From positions 1 through 35,572 of the forward strand of contig CABSYW010000028.1 of the NCBI GenBank assembly GCA_902482035.1: a DNA stretch of 35,572 bases, given 5' to 3'. Source of the stretch: an uncultured Collinsella sp. (GTDB taxonomy: Bacteria > Actinomycetota > Coriobacteriia > Coriobacteriales > Coriobacteriaceae). This document shows positions 30,709 through 35,572 of this stretch, one piece after another. The notes beneath the pieces were generated by a model. That model worked only from the letters and a program-made list of their open reading frames with translations, was not told the origin of the DNA and searched no databases. Every line of letters starts with the position of its first letter. The stretch's first letter is position 1. The translations under genes and the position numbers were made by a program.

Positions 30709-33021
30709 CTACGCCGACACGCTGTCGCGAGCCGCCTGGCATGTAGGAGTCTGACGCAGCGTAAGCGGCTTGTTCCCCGCCTCGGCCGACGTGGTCAGCG
30801 TATACGTGATCGTCGTCGTCTCGCCAGCATGCAGGTCAACGGTTCCTGAATAGCAGGGAACTCCGTGCCAAGTGGCAGCGAACAGTCCAAACTGAGTCCC
30901 CTCGACGGTTAGATCGGTAATGCTGCCGCCTGTCGGCGCAAACAGTGATACATACAAGCGCTCATCGTCACGCGAGGTCCCAGGCGCACTGGCCGCTACG
31001 TAGTCGGGCAGCTTACCTGCCTCCTCCTGCGTCATGATGTTCGTCAGGGTAACGGTGATGCGATACGAGCAAGCGCCGTCGCCGTTCTTCACGCCCTGAC
31101 CAATCTGCGTATCGGCGTTCAGATACCAGTCGAGCTTGGAGAAGCTCAGGTTGTTAAAGTAGACACCAGCAACGGGATCTTCACTCGGGTCATCCGGATC
31201 GGGCAGTGAGGCGTCGATGTTCATCTCCTTGATAGCGTTCTGCTCGTCATCGTTTTTCATCCACGCGATCAGGCGGCCCTCTTCGGCACCGCGCTCAACG
31301 GCGCTGACAAGGTTCGCGACATCGACGTCGCCGATACCGCCAAGGATCTTGTCAAAGGCAGCGCTGGCGACGGATGCAAAGATGCCGTCCGACTCCTCGA
31401 CCGGATAGTTCCAGTACACATCATGCATAAGCACCTTCGCCGCGTTAGTACCGTCAACGACTGTACCGTCGGGCAGTGAAACATTACCCACGAGGCCCAA
31501 CAGATACTGCAGGAATACCGGATCGATACCAATGACGCCATCGACGTCCTGACCATATTCAGACTTCCACAGCGCGGCGACACGCTGCGAATTACGGGGC
31601 CAGTCGGGCGAATAGGTGTTGCCCGAGATGTATAGGTTGCTGTGGTCACCAAACAGCGTCTCATCTTCTTCGTCGACGCTCTCAACCGCCTCGTCTTTGC
31701 TGCGCGCAATGCAGGGAACAAACTCGCCAATCGACATCTGGCCGTCGGTGACCGAAATCAGACCCTGCGAACCGCCAAAGCCGCCGCAGGCACGAATCTC
31801 GACGTTGTTCATCGCGTACATAAGGTAGTTGCGCGTCTGGCCGTTGGCGCCGAGCATCTGGGGAAGGACGGGGGCGACCTTCTCCGCCGCGTCAACCGCA
31901 CCGTTGAGGGTGGCAAAGCCGTCCTTGGCTTTATCGACCAGCTCGGTCACCTGGGAAATATGAGTATCGCCAATGCCCTGGACCTTCTCGTTGGCGCTCT
32001 TGAACACCTTCGAGCTGCTGGAAAGCGAATCGGCGACCGCCTGCAGCGCGGACACGTTAATCATGCCGTCCTGGAACAGCTTGCCGGGCGTAGCCTGCGA
32101 GAGGTTGTCGGCCATGGGAACCAGCGCATTGCTCGAGACATCGGACAGGGCGTCAATCATGGTGCGGGCCGCATTGATATCGCTGCCATACACCGGGATA
32201 AACGAAGCCGCCGCCCACAGCGGGCTCGAGGTCTCCGCCTTCATGCTGTTACAGAGCTCATCGATCTTCTTCGCGTCGTCAGGCAGCGTCGAAAAATCGC
32301 CCGACGTGACCTTATCCTTAAGGCCACCGACGATCTCGACAGCCTCCTTCGCTTCGCTCTTTACGGTCTTTGCCGAGTTAAGCAGCATAAAGCCGCTTGC
32401 GCCAAGCACAACGAGAAGCACCGCGACTACAGCGGCAATAATGGCGCCAGTGTGACGCTTTTTGCGCTCGCCCTTGCGATGGCGATGACGGACCAGACCG
32501 TCAGAGGTCGAACTCGACGAAGCATCGCTACCGTAGTTCAAGCCAAAATCGTAATAATCTTCCTTGGAACCCGAGCCCGCAAACTCGGCACCGCTATCAT
32601 CCAGGCGGGCGAACGTGCCAGTCTCGGAGGCGCCGGTGTAAATCGTGCCAAGGTTACCCGTAAGCCCCGCGCCACCGGCAAAGGGAGTATTGTTGGCGGC
32701 CTTGCCGGCATTAACGTTGCCGGCAGCATTCGCGGCGTTGGCAGCACCTGCGTTGTTCGCAGGTATCGAAGGAGCCCCGCTCGGCTGCGACGTGGAGGTT
32801 GCACCGCCCGCAAAGACATTCCCTCTTGCACGGCCGGTCTTTTTTGCCTTTTGAGACTGCTCGTACAGAGCGGTAAACATCGCCGTCTCGCCCGGGGACA
32901 CGCGCTTACCGGAACCGCCCTGTCCAGCGCCGCCCGGCGTGCCGGCCTTACCAGCCCCGTTCGGACGCGGCGGAACTGCAGGACGGCCGCTATCGCCGCC
33001 CTTAAAGTGATTACCAGCCAT
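30709..33021 (-). CDS. DUF4012 membrane-anchored surface protein
   Basis: A 770-residue protein. The ATG at 33021 is preceded by AGGAT. Residues 1-200 are a low-complexity cytoplasmic region rich in Gly, Ala, Asn and Pro, then a basic patch (RHRHRKGERKKRH) and one membrane helix (AIIAAVVAVLLVVLGASGF, about 215-233). The remainder is extracytoplasmic, with helical segments followed by the DUF4012 block (YLMYAMNNVEIRACGGFGGS). The family is frequent in actinobacteria and often sits with envelope polysaccharide genes; function is unknown. Neighbouring glmM fits an envelope theme but does not prove it. The long Ala/Asn stretch (about 80-110) is the oddest part. Confidence 0.85.
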   Translation of the reverse strand: MAGNHFKGGDSGRPAVPPRPNGAGKAGTPGGAGQGGSGKRVSPGETAMFTALYEQSQKAKKTGRARGNVFAGGATSTSQPSGAPSIPANNAGAANAANAAGNVNAGKAANNTPFAGGAGLTGNLGTIYTGASETGTFARLDDSGAEFAGSGSKEDYYDFGLNYGSDASSSSTSDGLVRHRHRKGERKKRHTGAIIAAVVAVLLVVLGASGFMLLNSAKTVKSEAKEAVEIVGGLKDKVTSGDFSTLPDDAKKIDELCNSMKAETSSPLWAAASFIPVYGSDINAARTMIDALSDVSSNALVPMADNLSQATPGKLFQDGMINVSALQAVADSLSSSSKVFKSANEKVQGIGDTHISQVTELVDKAKDGFATLNGAVDAAEKVAPVLPQMLGANGQTRNYLMYAMNNVEIRACGGFGGSQGLISVTDGQMSIGEFVPCIARSKDEAVESVDEEDETLFGDHSNLYISGNTYSPDWPRNSQRVAALWKSEYGQDVDGVIGIDPVFLQYLLGLVGNVSLPDGTVVDGTNAAKVLMHDVYWNYPVEESDGIFASVASAAFDKILGGIGDVDVANLVSAVERGAEEGRLIAWMKNDDEQNAIKEMNIDASLPDPDDPSEDPVAGVYFNNLSFSKLDWYLNADTQIGQGVKNGDGACSYRITVTLTNIMTQEEAGKLPDYVAASAPGTSRDDERLYVSLFAPTGGSITDLTVEGTQFGLFAATWHGVPCYSGTVDLHAGETTTITYTLTTSAEAGNKPLTLRQTPTCQAARDSVSA

Positions 33022-33170
33022 AAAGAAATCCTCGCAATTGAGTCGCAATGAAAAAGTCCATAACGTTACTAGTTTATGGCATTTTGAGCATCGACAGCTA
33101 AACTCCAGACACGGACATCAATTGGCGAAAATGCGGCACAACACCTTTTCTGTCTTGGCGGCGGCGTCAA

Positions 33171-34193
33171 CTACACCGTGAGGAACATCATCACGATGAT
33201 CATGGCAAAGCCGATAAGGTCGGTCGGCAAAAACACCGTGCCCAGCATAACGGCGCTGGTGATGGTCGCCGAAACCGGCTCCACAGTTCCGATGAGGCTC
33301 GCACGCACCGAGCCGATATCCTTAACGCCCTGCATATAGAGCATGTAGGCAAAAAACGATCCGATAACCACGAACACCGCGAGCGCCTCGACGCCGGCAG
33401 CGTCCAGCGCCGGCATATGTGCCCAGGGCTGCACGAAGACACACGAGACCACGCCCGCCGTGAGCATTGCCGAGCCCGTGACGATGGGGCTGCCGTATTC
33501 GGGCAGAATCTTGGCAGGAATCACCGCCATACACGTGGCGCTGACCGCACACATAAGACCTGCTGCCAGGCCAAGCGGCGAGATATTCAGGCTGGTGGGG
33601 TCGCCGCCGGTGGCGATCAAAAACGTGCCGCCAAGGGCCAGGCCGATACCGATAACCTCGCGCATGCGCGGTTTGCGGCGATCGGTGATGCAGGTATATC
33701 CCATGATGATGACCAGCTGCAGGCACTGAAGGACCGTCGCGGTTCCGGCGTTGGTCAGGCGCACGGCCGAAAGATAGCAAAACTGGTTGAACAGCAGGCC
33801 AAAGGCGGTAAAGAGCAATAGCTGCTTGCGGTCGGCCGGCGTCGTCCAAAGCTTGACCAGGCGCGCACGGTCGCGCGCGACGACCACGACCATAAAGAGC
33901 AGGCCGGCAAGAATCTGGCGCACGCTCATGAGCCACAGCGTATCGACATGGTAGGTATCGAACAGGAAGCTCGCGCTGGTGCCCGAGAAGCCCCAAAACG
34001 AGCCACCCACGAGCGTAGCCAAGACGCCCGTGATCAACTTGCGTGTCGAAGCGCTGTTCAGGCGATTGCGCCATGCACGGCGGGTGCTACGGCTGAGCTC
34101 GTCGGTGCCCTCGGGCACATCAATGTTCGATATATCGGTCATCGGCACCGAAGCCCCTGCGCCTTCGACCTGCTCGGCACACTCTTTGCTCAT
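33171..34193 (-). CDS. EamA/DMT-family transporter
   Basis: A 340-residue membrane protein; the ATG at 34193 follows GGGGGAG, so the longer frame to 34400 is rejected. After about 55 hydrophilic residues come ten hydrophobic helices in two EamA repeats; recognisable parts are GGSFWGFSGTSASFLF, LTNAGTATVLQCLQLV and GSVRASLIGTVEPV, the last being the conserved end of the second repeat. Drug/metabolite transporters of this type export or import small metabolites; the substrate is unknown. It stands alone with no clear operon partner. Confidence 0.9.
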   Translation of the reverse strand: MSKECAEQVEGAGASVPMTDISNIDVPEGTDELSRSTRRAWRNRLNSASTRKLITGVLATLVGGSFWGFSGTSASFLFDTYHVDTLWLMSVRQILAGLLFMVVVVARDRARLVKLWTTPADRKQLLLFTAFGLLFNQFCYLSAVRLTNAGTATVLQCLQLVIIMGYTCITDRRKPRMREVIGIGLALGGTFLIATGGDPTSLNISPLGLAAGLMCAVSATCMAVIPAKILPEYGSPIVTGSAMLTAGVVSCVFVQPWAHMPALDAAGVEALAVFVVIGSFFAYMLYMQGVKDIGSVRASLIGTVEPVSATITSAVMLGTVFLPTDLIGFAMIIVMMFLTV

Positions 34194-34628
34194 TCCACTC
34201 CCCCGAAACGGCCTGGAAACAATTCGGCTTACCTTACCACGGCGAAGGCACCAGCTGGAGGCTTGTCCGCTTATCGGTAGGACAATTCCGCAGGCGCCTT
34301 TCCATAGCTCGATACCGCAATGGCCTTGCATTATGCGACAGCCAAATCGCGGCAGCAGGCTCTTTTGAAATGGATATGACAAAACCCCCGATTTCCACAA
34401 TGTGGTTGATTTTCAATCTCAACGCAACAGCCTGAACGGACCCCGCGTTTCCGCAGCTAGCGCAACGCGGAAATAGCTCCCGGCACCTGGCCATTACTTC
34501 GTTTCCGCAGGTGGAGGGGCTGTGGAGTCCGGTGCCCCCATGCCGCCGCCGCATGCTCCGCCAGCCCGCCGCGCAGCCGTTCCGGACTCAGCGCAACGGG
34601 CCCTCCGGCCCATGTCCCGGCCCGCCGC
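34194..34628. other. Intergenic region between the transporter and the IS30 remnant
   Basis: About 435 bases without a convincing gene; a 106-residue minus-strand frame in it has no domain or ribosome site. TTTCCGC occurs three times (34448-34454, inverted at 34467-34473, and 34502-34508) with the first and third in the longer repeat CGTTTCCGCAG (34446-34456, 34500-34510). GC content rises steeply from about 34530, which may mark the end of the insertion element; I could not define a terminal inverted repeat. Confidence 0.5.
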
Positions 34629-35519
34629 CTATCCCGCCAGCGGCCCCTCGCCCCTCGCGGCCCTGGCCCTTTCGATGCAGCCGGGCGTGAGGTCGAGCTC
34701 GCCGGGCGCCAGCTCCTCTATCCCGAACGCGTCCATGAGGGCGGAGGCGTCCTCCCCGAGGGTCATCCGCAGCACGCGCGCCGGCGTCAGGAACCCGAGC
34801 GCCCCCCTCGGTTCGGAGTTCACCTGCGACATGAGCAGCGCGCAGTCCGCCGCCGTCAGCCGGTCGAACCTGGCCCCGGCGCCCTTGGGCAGCAGCTTCC
34901 TGATCTCCACGTGGTTCTTCTCGCACGCGCCCTTCTGCTGGCTCTGCCGGGGGTCGCAGTAGAAGAGCCTGGTCTCGCCGTCCCGCTCGCCGAGCAGCGC
35001 CGCGATGGCGCCCTCGTCGGCGAACTCGCTCCCGTTGTCGGTGAGCACGGCGCCGAAGGCGCGCCTCGCGCCGTCCTCGCCGAGGACCCCGCGCAGGGAG
35101 GAGAGCGCCGCCAGGACCGAGGCGCACGTGCCGTCCGGCAGCGGCAGGGCCAGCTGGAAGCGGCTCGGGCGGTGCAGGAGCGTGAGGAGCCTGGCGGAGT
35201 CGCCCCTGGAGCCCTCGACGGTGTCCATCTCCCAGGCCGCGGCGCAGGCGTCCTCGCCGAGCGCGAGGAACGACGCGTGCGACCTGCGCGCCGAGTGGGA
35301 CGTCGCCCTCTTCGGGGCTCGGCGCGACCTCGGCCTGTAGCCGACCTTGCGCCTGAGCTCCATGTTCGTCATGCCGTCGTAGCCGGCGTCCACCCACCTG
35401 TAGACGGTGGAGGCGCTGAGCCCGGGGGTCGTCGCCGCTATCTGCTGCGGGGAGAGCCCGCGCGCGAGCCCGTCCCTGATGGCCGCGAGCTTGGCGGCGG
35501 CGCCCTCCTCGGTCTCGTG
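34629..35519 (-). pseudogene. 5'-truncated IS30-family transposase
   Basis: The frame is open for 296 codons from an in-frame TAA at 35520-35522 and codes the C-terminal two thirds of an IS30 transposase. Visible are a resolvase-like HTH (GLSPQQIAATTPGLSASTVY), and the catalytic DDE triad: WEMDTVEG (Asp), LTDNGSEFA (Asp) and CEKNHVEIRKLLPKG (Glu). The N-terminal HTH and cysteine-containing part normal for the family are missing, and the sequence right of 35520 is suddenly AT-rich. No start codon with a ribosome site fits, although a GTG at 35393 exists. The DNA is much richer in GC than its neighbours. The window edge prevents deciding between truncation and frameshift. Confidence 0.75.
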
Positions 35520-35572
35520 TTAGCGTCAATATAATTTTCACCATTTCCACCAACGCATTTTCGCCAATCGCG

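Noticed and set aside
29348..30754. 468-codon plus-strand open frame opposite glmM
   Set aside because: His/Ala-rich antisense translation; glmM motifs are complete on the other strand.
34234..34554. 106-codon minus-strand open frame near the IS30 remnant
   Set aside because: Mixed composition crossing the GC shift and the transporter's 5' region, with no domain or good start.

Overview
The window looks like a chromosomal segment of a GC-rich anaerobic actinobacterium of the class Coriobacteriia, most likely Collinsella or a close relative. This is inference from GC-rich codon use, actinobacterial protein families, Shine-Dalgarno starts, a T-box upstream of pheST, a Gram-positive Tad pilus locus without a secretin, and a Coriobacteriia-style IS30 transposase. 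No 16S gene or other decisive marker is present.

Left end (1-10.86 kb, nearly all minus strand). A tRNA-Phe gene with its own promoter and terminator lies beside a partial copy of its 3' end that is interrupted by a hairpin-rich insert. Next comes a toxin-first type II toxin-antitoxin pair (BrnT-like toxin, RHH antitoxin). Then a tightly overlapping tight-adherence (Tad/Flp) operon is transcribed right to left: CpaB/RcpC, CpaE/TadZ, TadA ATPase, TadB, TadC, Flp pilin, a membrane-anchored unknown, a second small prepilin-like protein, a TadE-like protein, a large TadG-like exported protein with a CXXCH motif, another TadE-like protein and a DUF192 protein. A promoter region with repeated GCTGACC boxes precedes it.

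Middle (10.86-14.55 kb). rsgA is followed by an XRE-regulator/DUF2975 membrane protein pair. Divergent from that pair is a visibly AT-richer three-gene cassette on the plus strand: an exported thioredoxin-like CPAC protein, a secreted protein of about 134 mature residues with exactly two cysteines and a hydrophobic core, and a small multi-span membrane protein. I read it as a candidate disulfide-containing bacteriocin or toxin with redox helper and immunity protein. It is the most likely undescribed system here.

Right half (14.55-35.57 kb) is mainly housekeeping: a Ca2+-type P-type ATPase, pyruvate kinase, a zinc-dependent phospholipase C-like protein, a CbiM-CbiQ-CbiO nickel/cobalt ECF transporter with an operator matching the GTGTTAC-N14-GTAACAC NikR motif, pheS-pheT behind a T-box leader, an M32 carboxypeptidase, glmM, a large DUF4012 membrane protein, an EamA-family transporter and a 5'-truncated IS30 transposase at the edge. 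Three long imperfect palindromes (about 90-120 bp) sit just 3' of the ATPase, pheS and glmM genes and may be dispersed repeats or mRNA 3'-end structures.
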